This document shows, one piece after another, positions 44,647 to 52,156 of a stretch of DNA of 64,000 nt. The stretch is from JACVRM01 sp963817375 (lineage in GTDB: Bacteria > Actinomycetota > Thermoleophilia > Gaiellales > Gaiellaceae). Position 1 is the stretch's first letter. Each line of letters opens with the position of its first letter. The notes beneath the pieces are model-generated. The model made no database searches. It was not told the origin of the DNA and saw only the letters and a list, made by a program, of their open reading frames with translations. The stretch covers positions 124,001 to 188,000 of the forward strand of contig CAWFOB010000006.1 of the NCBI GenBank assembly GCA_963817375.1. Reading direction: 5' to 3'. Both the position numbers and the translations under genes were made by a program.

Positions 44647-45548
44647 TAGCCGAAGAGCGCCTGGATGTTCATGAGGGCCGGGCCGAGGATGACCATGAAC
44701 ATCGACGGGAAGATGAACAGCACCGTCGGGAACAGCATCTTGATCGGCGCCTTCATCGCCTTCTCCTCCGCGGCCGCCTGCCGGCGCAAACGCGTGTCGG
44801 CGGCCTGCACCTTGAGGATCCGGCCGAGCGAGGTGCCGAGCTGGTCGGACTGGACGATCGAGCGCACGAACGCGTTCACCTCGGGCGTCGGCACGCGCAC
44901 GGCGAGCCGCTTCAGCCCTTCCGCGCGCGTCTCGCCGATCCGCATCTCGCTCAGCATCAGGCTGAACTCGTCGACGAGCGGGCCGTCCATGAAGTCGGTC
45001 AGCTTCGCGATCGCGCCGTCGAAGCCGAGCCCGGCCTCGACGCTCACGGCGAGCAGGTCGAGCGCGTCCGGCAGCGACGCGCCGATCTCGTCCTTGCGCC
45101 TCCGGATCATCATCGTCAGCAGCCCGTCGGGCGCGAAGAATCCGCACGCCGAGAACGCGAGGATGAAGAACAGACCGGTTGAGCCCTTGGAGCTCGCCCC
45201 GAACATCAGCGCGAGCAGAAGCCCGCCAACCACGCCGAAGCCCTTCAACGCGAGGAACCCGGTCGCCGTCAGGCGGCGGCCGAGGCCGGCCGACAGGATC
45301 TTCGTCTGCACCGCCTCGAGGCTCATGCGCGGGTTGGTCTTCAGCACGAGCGCGGCGACCCGGTCGCGCAGCGGCAGCATCACGCGCTGGCGGAACCGAG
45401 CCTGCTGTGGGCGAGCGCGGACGCCGAGCTTCCCGTAGCGGGCAGCCCGCTTCACGGAGAGCTCGCGCTCCCGGCCGGGCTGGGTGACGAGGTCGCCGAC
45501 GAAGTAGACGGCGGCCCCGAGACACATCAATGCGAGAACGAGCAGCAC
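44646..45548 (-). CDS. tadC: Tad pilus inner-membrane platform protein TadC
   Basis: A 300-residue type II secretion F-like membrane protein, one of the two platform subunits of the Tad/Flp pilus. It has an N-terminal helix (LLVLALMCLGAAVYFVGDL), a central region with LPDALDLLAVSVEAGLGFDGAIAKL (the conserved T2SSF segment) and C-terminal helices (FPTVLFIFPSMFMVILGPAL). GTG 45548 lies seven bases after the TadB stop. TadC probably interacts with VWA-TadB and TadA. Confidence 0.9.
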   Translation of the reverse strand: MLLVLALMCLGAAVYFVGDLVTQPGRERELSVKRAARYGKLGVRARPQQARFRQRVMLPLRDRVAALVLKTNPRMSLEAVQTKILSAGLGRRLTATGFLALKGFGVVGGLLLALMFGASSKGSTGLFFILAFSACGFFAPDGLLTMMIRRRKDEIGASLPDALDLLAVSVEAGLGFDGAIAKLTDFMDGPLVDEFSLMLSEMRIGETRAEGLKRLAVRVPTPEVNAFVRSIVQSDQLGTSLGRILKVQAADTRLRRQAAAEEKAMKAPIKMLFPTVLFIFPSMFMVILGPALMNIQALFG

Positions 45549-45555
45549 CCTCTGA

Positions 45556-47421
45556 TCACCCCTTGAACGCGACGATGCGTCGCATGACGAGGCACCCGAA
45601 GGTCATCATCACGAGCCCGGTGATGATCAGCTTGTGCCCGGTTGACGTGAAGTAGAGGGGGCGCATGTAGCCGGGGTTGATGACCGTGATGCCCAGCCCG
45701 ACGAAGAACGGCAGCCCCATGAGGACGTACGCAGAGGCGCGCCCCATGGCCGTTAGCCCCTTGATCTTGCGCGCGAACTGCTGGCGCTGGCGCACGGTGT
45801 CCGCGACCATGTCGATCAGGCCGGCGAGGCTGCCTCCGACCTGGCGTTGGATCGTCACCGAGGTGATGACGAAGTCGAAGTTCGGCGAGCCAACGCGCAC
45901 CGCCATCTCGGCCAGGGCGGCCTCCATCGGCCGTCCGAGTCGTGCCTCGGTGAGCACCCGGTTCAGCTCCTTGCTCGCCGGAGGGCGGCCTTCGTCCGCC
46001 ACCGTCTTCAGTGCCTGGCGGAAGCTGTGGCCGGCCTTGAGGGTGGCGGCAAGCGCCACGAGCAGGTCGGGCAGCTGATCCTCGAACGCGCGCTCCCGGC
46101 GCTTCGCCTTCATGTAGAGCCAGCCGACCGGCGCTGCGCCGCCCGCGAGCAGCCCGAGGAAGGCGAGGAACGCGGAGTGCAGGGCCAGCATGGCGACGAT
46201 CAGCCCGACGAGGCCACCGGCGCCGATGACGTAGACGAACTCGACGGTGCGCATCGGCACATCGGCCCGCTCGAGCATCCCCTGGAGCCTCGTCCAGAGC
46301 CGGGCGCTCGAGAACACCTCCTCCGTGGCCGAGAACAGCGATGCGAGCAGGGCCAAGCGGCCTTTCTCCTGCTTCTGCCGCCGGCGCGGCGCGTCGCCGA
46401 GGTGCGGCGCGAGGCGCCGCTGGAGCCGCCCGCCGGTCGCGGCCGAGAAGGCGAAGCTGAGGGCGAGGAGCACGACCAGGCCGACGCCGAGCGCGATCGC
46501 CAGCGTGCCGAGTCGGGAGTCCAGGATCTCGCTCGGCAGCAGACGCGAAGTCGACGGCCCGCTGGAGGGGCTTCCGGCGATCTCGAGCGACTCCGAGGTG
46601 GTTCCGCCGTCCGCGGCGGCGGCGAGCTTCGTGTGCTCGCCGGGGCGGAGCGCGGTTGCATACTCGAGTTGCCAGGTGCGACCGAGTGCCGCTGCGACGG
46701 CGGCATACGCCCCGCGCAGATCACGCGTCGAATGCGCCCCGACGTAGCTTCCGCCTGTCTCGCGCGCCAGCTGGCGAAGCGGCCCTGGTGCGAACTGCGG
46801 CCCTTCGATGCCGATCACGTACATCGTGACGCCGGCCGCGCGCGCCGCGTCGGCGGCCGACGCGACGGTCGCGGTGCTCCGCGTGTTGTTCCCGTCGGTC
46901 AGGAGCACCAGCGCCCGGCCCTTGCCGGGCTCCCCTGCGAGCGTGTGCGCGGCGAGCGCGACACCGTCCCACAGCGCCGTCCCTTCGACGGGGTCGACTT
47001 GCACGCCCGCGAGCGCGGAAGCGGTATCGCTCGCCGATGACGTGAAGTCGTTCAGGAGGGTGACCGTGCGCCCGACGCCGACGACCGCGACCCGGTCGGA
47101 GGGGCGCATCGCCGCGACGAATGCGCGCGCGCCGGCGGTTGCATCCGCAAGCGGCCGCCCGATCATCGAGCGCGAGCGGTCGATCGCCAGCACGATGCTC
47201 TTCGTACTGCCGAGATTCGTCGCCTGGAGGCCCGACACCGGAAGGCCGCCCTCACGCAGCGTGGGCGGCCGCGAGAGCGGGTGCCCGGTGATCACCGTGA
47301 CACGGATCGTCGGGTACGCCGAGGTGTCGACGTTGTGGATCGTGACGCCGGCCGACGCCGGCGCGGCCGCCACGCAGGCGGCCACGACGGCGAGCGCGAG
47401 CGTGCGCAGTGGGCGACTCAC
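45556..47421 (-). CDS. tadB: von Willebrand factor A domain fused to TadB platform protein
   Basis: A 621-residue fusion. After a signal peptide (LRTLALAVVAACVAAAPASAG) comes a VWA domain (about 90-270): IVLAIDRSRSMIGRPLADA gives a complete metal-ion adhesion site (DxSxS), with ALVLLTDGNNT as the second motif. A helix (~315-337) leads into a TadB-like T2SSF segment (about 420-621: LPDLLVALAATLKAGHSFRQAL, and C-terminal helices). The VWA domain is predicted to be outside the membrane, perhaps adhering or sensing. The GTG start overlaps the TadA stop. It is an unusual but recurrent actinobacterial arrangement. Confidence 0.88.
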   Translation of the reverse strand: MSRPLRTLALAVVAACVAAAPASAGVTIHNVDTSAYPTIRVTVITGHPLSRPPTLREGGLPVSGLQATNLGSTKSIVLAIDRSRSMIGRPLADATAGARAFVAAMRPSDRVAVVGVGRTVTLLNDFTSSASDTASALAGVQVDPVEGTALWDGVALAAHTLAGEPGKGRALVLLTDGNNTRSTATVASAADAARAAGVTMYVIGIEGPQFAPGPLRQLARETGGSYVGAHSTRDLRGAYAAVAAALGRTWQLEYATALRPGEHTKLAAAADGGTTSESLEIAGSPSSGPSTSRLLPSEILDSRLGTLAIALGVGLVVLLALSFAFSAATGGRLQRRLAPHLGDAPRRRQKQEKGRLALLASLFSATEEVFSSARLWTRLQGMLERADVPMRTVEFVYVIGAGGLVGLIVAMLALHSAFLAFLGLLAGGAAPVGWLYMKAKRRERAFEDQLPDLLVALAATLKAGHSFRQALKTVADEGRPPASKELNRVLTEARLGRPMEAALAEMAVRVGSPNFDFVITSVTIQRQVGGSLAGLIDMVADTVRQRQQFARKIKGLTAMGRASAYVLMGLPFFVGLGITVINPGYMRPLYFTSTGHKLIITGLVMMTFGCLVMRRIVAFKG

Positions 47422-48863
47422 TGGAAGCCCCCGAACTGCGACGCAGAGAAGTTCGGCCGGTAGCCCTCCTCCTCCTGGAAGAACGAGGGAGGTAGGACGA
47501 CGCCGGCCGCCGCCATCTTCTCCAGGAAATGCGGCTTCAGGCCGGTGCACGAGAGCGGCTGCAGCAGCCGGTTCGCCGTGCGCGCGCCGATCGCCGTGTC
47601 CTCGGGCGGCGGCTTGGCCAGGAAGATGTCCTGCAGCGTGATCACGTCCGACTCCATGCGCAGCACCTCGGTGATGTGCGTGATGCGGCGCGACCCGTCG
47701 ACGAGGCGCGTGATCTGCACGAGCAGGTCGAACGCGCTCGCGATCTGCTCCCGGATCGCCCGCAGCGGCAGCTCGACGCCGCCCGTAAGGACCAGCGTCT
47801 CGAGCCGCGACAGCGCGTCGCGCGGGGAGTTTGCGTGGATGGTGGTGAGCGAGCCCTCGTGGCCCGTGTTCATCGCCTGGAGCATGTCCAGGGTCTCCGC
47901 GCCGCGAACCTCGCCGACGATGATCCGGTCGGGCCGCATGCGCAGGGCGTTCTTGACGAGCTCGCGGATGCGGACCTCGCCCTGGCCTTCGATGTTCGGC
48001 GGCCGCGCCTCCAGCGTGATCACGTGGTCCTGCTGGAGCTGGAGCTCGGCAGCGTCCTCGATCGTGACGATGCGCTCGTCGTTCGGCACGTACGCCGAGA
48101 TCGCGTTGAGCGTCGTCGTCTTGCCGGTGCCGGTACCTCCGGAGATGAGGACGTTGAGCTTGCCCCTGGCACACTCGGCGAGAAACTGCGCGGCCTTCGA
48201 CGAGACCGACCCGAAGTTGATCAGGTCGTCCATCGTGTACGGGTCGCGCGAGAACTTCCGGATCGTCAGCGTCGGGCCCTTGAGCGCGAGTGGCGGGATG
48301 ATCGCGTTGACGCGGCTGCCGTCCGGGAGGCGCGCGTCGACCATGGGCGATGCCTCGTCGATGCGGCGGCCGACCTGCGAGACGATCTTGTCGATGATCC
48401 GCAGCAGGTGCGCGTTGTCGGCGAACGCCGTCTGCGCCCGCTCGATCTTGCCCGCGCGCTCGATGTAGACCCGGTCGTGGTTGTTGACCATGATCTCCGT
48501 CACGGAGTCGTCGCGGAGGAGCGGCTCCAGCGGGCCGTACCCGAGGATGTCGTCGGTGATCTGGCGGACGAGCTCGCGGCGCTCTTCGCGCGTCAGCGGC
48601 GTCCCGTCGAGCATCACCTGCTCGGTGACGGCGCGCAGAACACGCTCCGACAGGTCCTCGGTCGTACGTGTGGTAAAGAGCTGCGGCCCGAGCTGGGCGA
48701 TGACGGCGTGGTGGACGCGCGTCTTCAGCTCGGCGTAGGGGTCGGAGGTCTGCTCCGGCTGCGGAGCCGGCTCGCCGAGCACGGCGGGTGCGACGATCGT
48801 CGCCGTGCCCTCGGGCCCGGGGTGGCCGTTGCTCCCGGTCTTGAGGCGGTCGTGAAGGGACAC
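47418..48863 (-). CDS. tadA: Tad pilus assembly ATPase TadA/CpaF
   Basis: A 481-residue secretion ATPase of the CpaF family that powers Flp pilus assembly. Walker A is LISGGTGTGKTTTLNAI, the Asp box VTIEDAAELQL, Walker B RIIVGEVRGAETLDML, and the His box LTTIHANSPRD. The N-terminal half has the family region YGPLEPLLRDDSVTEIMVNN. It is joined to VWA-TadB by GTGA and follows TadZ closely (TAG at 48870). GTG 48863 is taken as start. Confidence 0.94.
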   Translation of the reverse strand: MSLHDRLKTGSNGHPGPEGTATIVAPAVLGEPAPQPEQTSDPYAELKTRVHHAVIAQLGPQLFTTRTTEDLSERVLRAVTEQVMLDGTPLTREERRELVRQITDDILGYGPLEPLLRDDSVTEIMVNNHDRVYIERAGKIERAQTAFADNAHLLRIIDKIVSQVGRRIDEASPMVDARLPDGSRVNAIIPPLALKGPTLTIRKFSRDPYTMDDLINFGSVSSKAAQFLAECARGKLNVLISGGTGTGKTTTLNAISAYVPNDERIVTIEDAAELQLQQDHVITLEARPPNIEGQGEVRIRELVKNALRMRPDRIIVGEVRGAETLDMLQAMNTGHEGSLTTIHANSPRDALSRLETLVLTGGVELPLRAIREQIASAFDLLVQITRLVDGSRRITHITEVLRMESDVITLQDIFLAKPPPEDTAIGARTANRLLQPLSCTGLKPHFLEKMAAAGVVLPPSFFQEEEGYRPNFSASQFGGFQ

Positions 48864-48869
48864 GGCGGC

Positions 48870-50060
48870 CTACGCCTTGGCCAGGGTTGGGATCCAGCGC
48901 CGACGCGGGGCCGCCAGCTCGGCGTGCGGCTTCGAGATCGTGTCGGCCATGTCCTTGATCGCCCGAGCGAAGTCCGAGCCCGGCTCCGCGAGCACCGCAG
49001 GCTGGCCGCGATTCACGGAGAGCGGCACGGCGCGGTCGCTCGGCAGCTCGAAGCTGATCTTTGTCTCCAGCGCCGCCTCGACCTCGGACCGCTTCAGCCC
49101 GACGTTCGAGTTCGCCCGGTTCAGGATCACCCGGATCCGGTTCGGCGGGAACGAGAGCAGCTCGAGCGTCTGCAGGCTGAGCCGGACGTTCTTTATCGTC
49201 GGGACCTCGAGCCCGCACACGAGCAGGAGGTCGTCCGTGCGGTCGAGGGTCGCCAGCATCGGCCCGTGGAAGAAGGGCGACGTGTCGACGACGATCATGT
49301 CGTACGACTCGCGCGCGACCTCGAGCAGGCGGGCCAGCTTCGGCTCCGTGACGAGCTCGGCGTCCTCCGGCCGGATCGGCGCGGGCAGGACGTCGACGCC
49401 CGAGACGTGGCGGAGCGTGTAGCCGGCCAGCTTCTCGACGTCGAGCTCGCCCGGCGCGGCCATCAGATCCTGGATCGTCCGGTCGGGCTCGATCGAGAGC
49501 ATGATCGCCGCGTCGCCGAACTGGAGGTCCAGGTCGAGCAGCAGCGTGCGCTTGCCGGAGTGCTTGACCAGCGCGGTGGCGAGGTTGGAGGCAGTGACGG
49601 TCTTGCCGGTGCCGCCCTTCGGCGAGAACACGGTGATGATCCGGCCGTGCTCGCGCGAGGAGCTCGTCGGCGCCCGGCGGCTCGTGTGAGCCGCCTTGCG
49701 CGTCGAGAATACGACGTTCTCGGTCAGCTGCGGCAGCAGGAGGACGTCGGCAACGTCGGCGTCGAGCGCCTCCTCGAGCAGGGCCGACGCCTCGCCGGAG
49801 GCGAGCAGCACGACCGGGGTCCGGGTGTGCTCGCGGATCGCGGCCAGCTCGTCCTCCGGCAGCGACGCGCGCCGCGTGCCGTGGAGGATGGCGCCGAGGT
49901 GCCCGCCGGCGAGTGCCGCCGCCGCGTTGGCAACGTGCTCCTGGCGGCCGACCACCTCGACCTCCGGGTGCTCGACGAGCGCCGCGGCGAGCTCGTCGAG
50001 CCCGTCACACGCTCCCGTGATGAAGATGCGGGTCGGCTCCCGCGAGGATTCCGTGTTCAT
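48870..50060 (-). CDS. tadZ: Tad pilus localisation ATPase TadZ/CpaE
   Basis: A 396-residue ParA/MinD-type protein that positions the Tad apparatus. The N-terminal ~120 residues are receiver-like, without a clear phospho-acceptor. The ATPase domain has a deviant Walker A, VFSPKGGTGKTVTASNLATA, with the signature Lys, a switch LLLDLDLQFGDAAIML, and YDMIVVDTSPFFHGPML. The ATG at 50060 overlaps the CpaB stop (TGATG); a GTG one codon upstream is the alternative. The role is inferred from family and location. Confidence 0.92.
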   Translation of the reverse strand: MNTESSREPTRIFITGACDGLDELAAALVEHPEVEVVGRQEHVANAAAALAGGHLGAILHGTRRASLPEDELAAIREHTRTPVVLLASGEASALLEEALDADVADVLLLPQLTENVVFSTRKAAHTSRRAPTSSSREHGRIITVFSPKGGTGKTVTASNLATALVKHSGKRTLLLDLDLQFGDAAIMLSIEPDRTIQDLMAAPGELDVEKLAGYTLRHVSGVDVLPAPIRPEDAELVTEPKLARLLEVARESYDMIVVDTSPFFHGPMLATLDRTDDLLLVCGLEVPTIKNVRLSLQTLELLSFPPNRIRVILNRANSNVGLKRSEVEAALETKISFELPSDRAVPLSVNRGQPAVLAEPGSDFARAIKDMADTISKPHAELAAPRRRWIPTLAKA

Positions 50061-50803
50061 CACTGACCCTTCCCCTTCTTGAGACCGGCCGCGAGGATCG
50101 AGTCGGCCGTGTCGAAGCCGTCGGCGCTGTCCGTCGCCTTGCTGACGGGGCGCAGCTCGAACGACCAGTCGCCGTTCTTCATCATCCAGTAGAGCTTCCG
50201 CGACTGCGTGTCGGAGATGGCCAGGATGGCGGCGTACGGCGAGTTCGTCGCGGAGCCGAGGTGGCTGGCCACCTTCGACTCGGTCGGCGCCTGAAGCACC
50301 TTGATGTCGCGCAGGATCGTGCGGCTGACGTGCCGCTGCTGGCCCTCCGGGCTCGTCCAGGTCCCGACGACGTCGATGCGGTCGCCGTCCTGGAGCGTGC
50401 CGAGGAGCAGCTGGTTCGGGTCGCCGGGCACCGAGATCGCGCGCATCGAGCCCTTGAGCTGCCCGCGGATGCCCTGCTCGGTGAGCGGCTGGAACCGCTT
50501 GGTGCTCACCTGCTCGCCGGAGAAGATCTCCTGGGTCGCGACGAGCCGCTTGACCTGGGACGGGTCGGAGATTGCACCGGGGACGACGGCTGTGCGCTCG
50601 ACGCGCTTGTGGGCCAGGCTCCCGGCGACCTCCGCGCCGGACGAGCCGGCGGGGATGTCGTGCGAGGCGACGTACACGTCCACGAGCTCCTGGCCCTGCT
50701 GGACGTGCTTCTTGTAGTTGCTCACGTAGAAGAACGTGAACATGGCCGCGAGCAGCGCGAGCGCCGCCGCGATGCCGATGTTCCGTACGCGGTACGTCAA
50801 CAC
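50060..50803 (-). CDS. cpaB: Tad pilus assembly protein CpaB/RcpC
   Basis: A 247-residue single-pass protein: an N-terminal helix (IGIAAALALLAAMFTFFYVS) and an SAF-type domain (about 40-110: VDVYVASHDIPAGSSG, VVPGAISDPSQVKRLV) typical of RcpC/CpaB. The remaining C-terminal part (LLLGTLQDGDRIDVVG) is the usual beta fold. It lies in the extracytoplasmic space and is thought to stabilise the pilus. GTG 50803 follows GGAGG by ten bases. No secretin gene is present, as expected for a monoderm. Confidence 0.9.
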   Translation of the reverse strand: MLTYRVRNIGIAAALALLAAMFTFFYVSNYKKHVQQGQELVDVYVASHDIPAGSSGAEVAGSLAHKRVERTAVVPGAISDPSQVKRLVATQEIFSGEQVSTKRFQPLTEQGIRGQLKGSMRAISVPGDPNQLLLGTLQDGDRIDVVGTWTSPEGQQRHVSRTILRDIKVLQAPTESKVASHLGSATNSPYAAILAISDTQSRKLYWMMKNGDWSFELRPVSKATDSADGFDTADSILAAGLKKGKGQ

Positions 50804-50846
50804 GGCGGCAGATCCTCCGTTCGAGTGGGGGGCGGAACGGAGCCGT

Positions 50847-51239
50847 TCACTCGACGCGCTCCGTAGTGCTGCTGTGCATGAGGCCGGACTTCACGACCAG
50901 CCCCAGCAGCGAGATGGTGTACGGGTACGTGGCGGTGACCGTCACGTCCGAGCCCTGCGCCCAGGTCGAGGTGACCGTGATCCCCAGGTCGCTCGCCTTG
51001 AGGTCGGTCGCGGCGGCCTGGACCTGGGTTGTCGTTGCCTGCGTCGGGTTCGCGACTTGGCGGGACACGGCGCCCTTCCGCGCGCCTGCCCGGACGGCGT
51101 CGGTCAGCGTCACGTAGTTGTTGAAGACGATGCCGAACTGGATGATCCCCAGCAACAGGAACAGGAGGATGGGCAGCACGAGGGCGAACTCGGTCATCGC
51201 CTGACCGCGCTGATTTCCGATGTGAATTCTCCTGAACAT
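50847..51239 (-). CDS. tadE: TadE-like pseudopilin
   Basis: A 130-residue TadE-type minor pilin with an N-terminal prepilin signal: RGQAMTEFALVLPILLFLLLGIIQFGIVF, with the G|QxxxEF cleavage pattern (after Gly) and a long hydrophobic helix. The extracellular part (VTLTDAVRAGARKGAVS) resembles TadE family N-terminal ends. It probably joins the Flp pilus tip or base. Start ATG 51239 has AAGGAG 13 bases upstream. No TadF, TadG or prepilin peptidase is in view. Confidence 0.88.
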   Translation of the reverse strand: MFRRIHIGNQRGQAMTEFALVLPILLFLLLGIIQFGIVFNNYVTLTDAVRAGARKGAVSRQVANPTQATTTQVQAAATDLKASDLGITVTSTWAQGSDVTVTATYPYTISLLGLVVKSGLMHSSTTERVE

Positions 51240-51267
51240 TTGCGGGGCGATGTCTCCTTGAAAACGT

Positions 51268-51300
51268 GAGGGCGGGCTCCCACTCGGGGAGTCCGCCCTC
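51268..51300 (-). terminator. strong hairpin between Flp pilin and tadE (partial terminator or stabiliser)
   Basis: On the minus strand a 14-bp stem (GAGGGCGGACTCCC / GGGAGCCCGCCCTC, one G-U wobble) with a five-base loop is followed by ACGTTTTC. It lies just after the first Flp pilin gene in the operon direction, so it probably limits read-through into tadE and gives more pilin than assembly proteins. Confidence 0.7.
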
Positions 51301-51314
51301 CAGGCCAAAAAGGG

Positions 51315-51494
51315 TTAGCCGATGTAGCCCGCGACGCGGCTGATTGCGTTCACGATGTTGCCCGAGAGGAGCGCGAGCGCGCCGAAGACGGCGATGGTGA
51401 TCACGGCCAGGACGACGCCGTACTCCGCCATGGTCTGGCCTGCCTCGCTGTCACTGCGATTCAGGCGCTCGAGGTAGTCGAAGAGCTTCAGCAA
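51315..51494 (-). CDS. flp: Flp-family type IVb pilin, copy 1
   Basis: A 59-residue major pilin precursor. The leader (MLKLFDYLERLNRSDSEAG) ends in Gly, followed by the Flp motif QTMAEYGVVLAVITIAVFGAL, with Glu5 and Tyr6 of the mature protein as in Flp pilins, and a short C-terminus. TTG 51494 has AGGAGG eight bases upstream. It differs from copy 2 at only a few residues. The frame is open further upstream to ATG 51611, which would add 39 residues; the ribosome binding site favours the short form. Confidence 0.88.
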   Translation of the reverse strand: MLKLFDYLERLNRSDSEAGQTMAEYGVVLAVITIAVFGALALLSGNIVNAISRVAGYIG

Positions 51495-51636
51495 CTGATT
51501 CACCTCCTTTCGGCCGGTTCGAGCACTCCGTGCGGCAATCCGACGCTCGGCGGGGGGCGGCGTGGTGCCACCGAGGGTTTGCGGGGGATATGTCCGGACG
51601 GTCACGTGCATGAGGTCGGAGATTGGGACCCGAGGG

Positions 51637-51816
51637 TCAGCCGATGTAGCCCGCCACGCGGTTGATCGCGTTCACGATGTTCCCGGACAGGAGCGCGAGC
51701 GCCCCGAAGACCGCGATCGTGATGACGGCGAGCACGACGCCGTATTCGGCCATGGTCTGGCCCGCTTCGCTGTCACTGCGATTCAGGCGCTCGAGCAGGT
51801 CGAAGAACTTCGGCAT
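51637..51816 (-). CDS. flp: Flp-family type IVb pilin, copy 2
   Basis: A 59-residue near-duplicate of copy 1, with the leader MPKFFDLLERLNRSDSEAG and the same mature QTMAEYGVVLAVITIAVFG. ATG 51816 is preceded by GGGAGGTG. It is the first gene of the pilus operon. The frame is also open upstream to GTG 51933, which has AGGGAGG seven bases before it, so a longer form of 98 residues cannot be excluded. Prepilin peptidase must be encoded elsewhere. Confidence 0.88.
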   Translation of the reverse strand: MPKFFDLLERLNRSDSEAGQTMAEYGVVLAVITIAVFGALALLSGNIVNAINRVAGYIG

Positions 51817-52156
51817 CGGGGTCACCTCCCTTCGAGGTGTGAGGGCACGCCAGGCGGCGCGCCTGCGGTGGACGTGGGACGAGCGAATGAGGAGCGTCTG
51901 GGTGGAATTCGGGCGGACGGTAAGCGTGGTCACGGAGTACCTCCCTGGTGCGTTGGTTCTCGGCGTGGCCGCGCCGCCTCTTCGCTTGTCCATCCCGATA
52001 TCGAAGTGCGAATTCGGCCGGGCTATCCCTCGCGCGGGTGAACGCCAGGCGGTTCCCCTCCAACGGGTGAAGCGAGTCGGTGAAGTGACTCCGATAGCTC
52101 GCCCAGGTTCCGTGTGCGGCGCGGATCTCACCGCCCCCGACAGAACGGAGTCTTCG
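51817..52156. other. divergent intergenic region of pilus operon and M15-like gene
   Basis: This 340-bp region holds the promoters of the pilus operon (minus) and of the M15-like gene (plus). It contains a GTG (51933) in frame with pilin copy 2, preceded by AGGGAGG at 51941-51947. No other gene or clean promoter was recognised. Confidence 0.5.
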
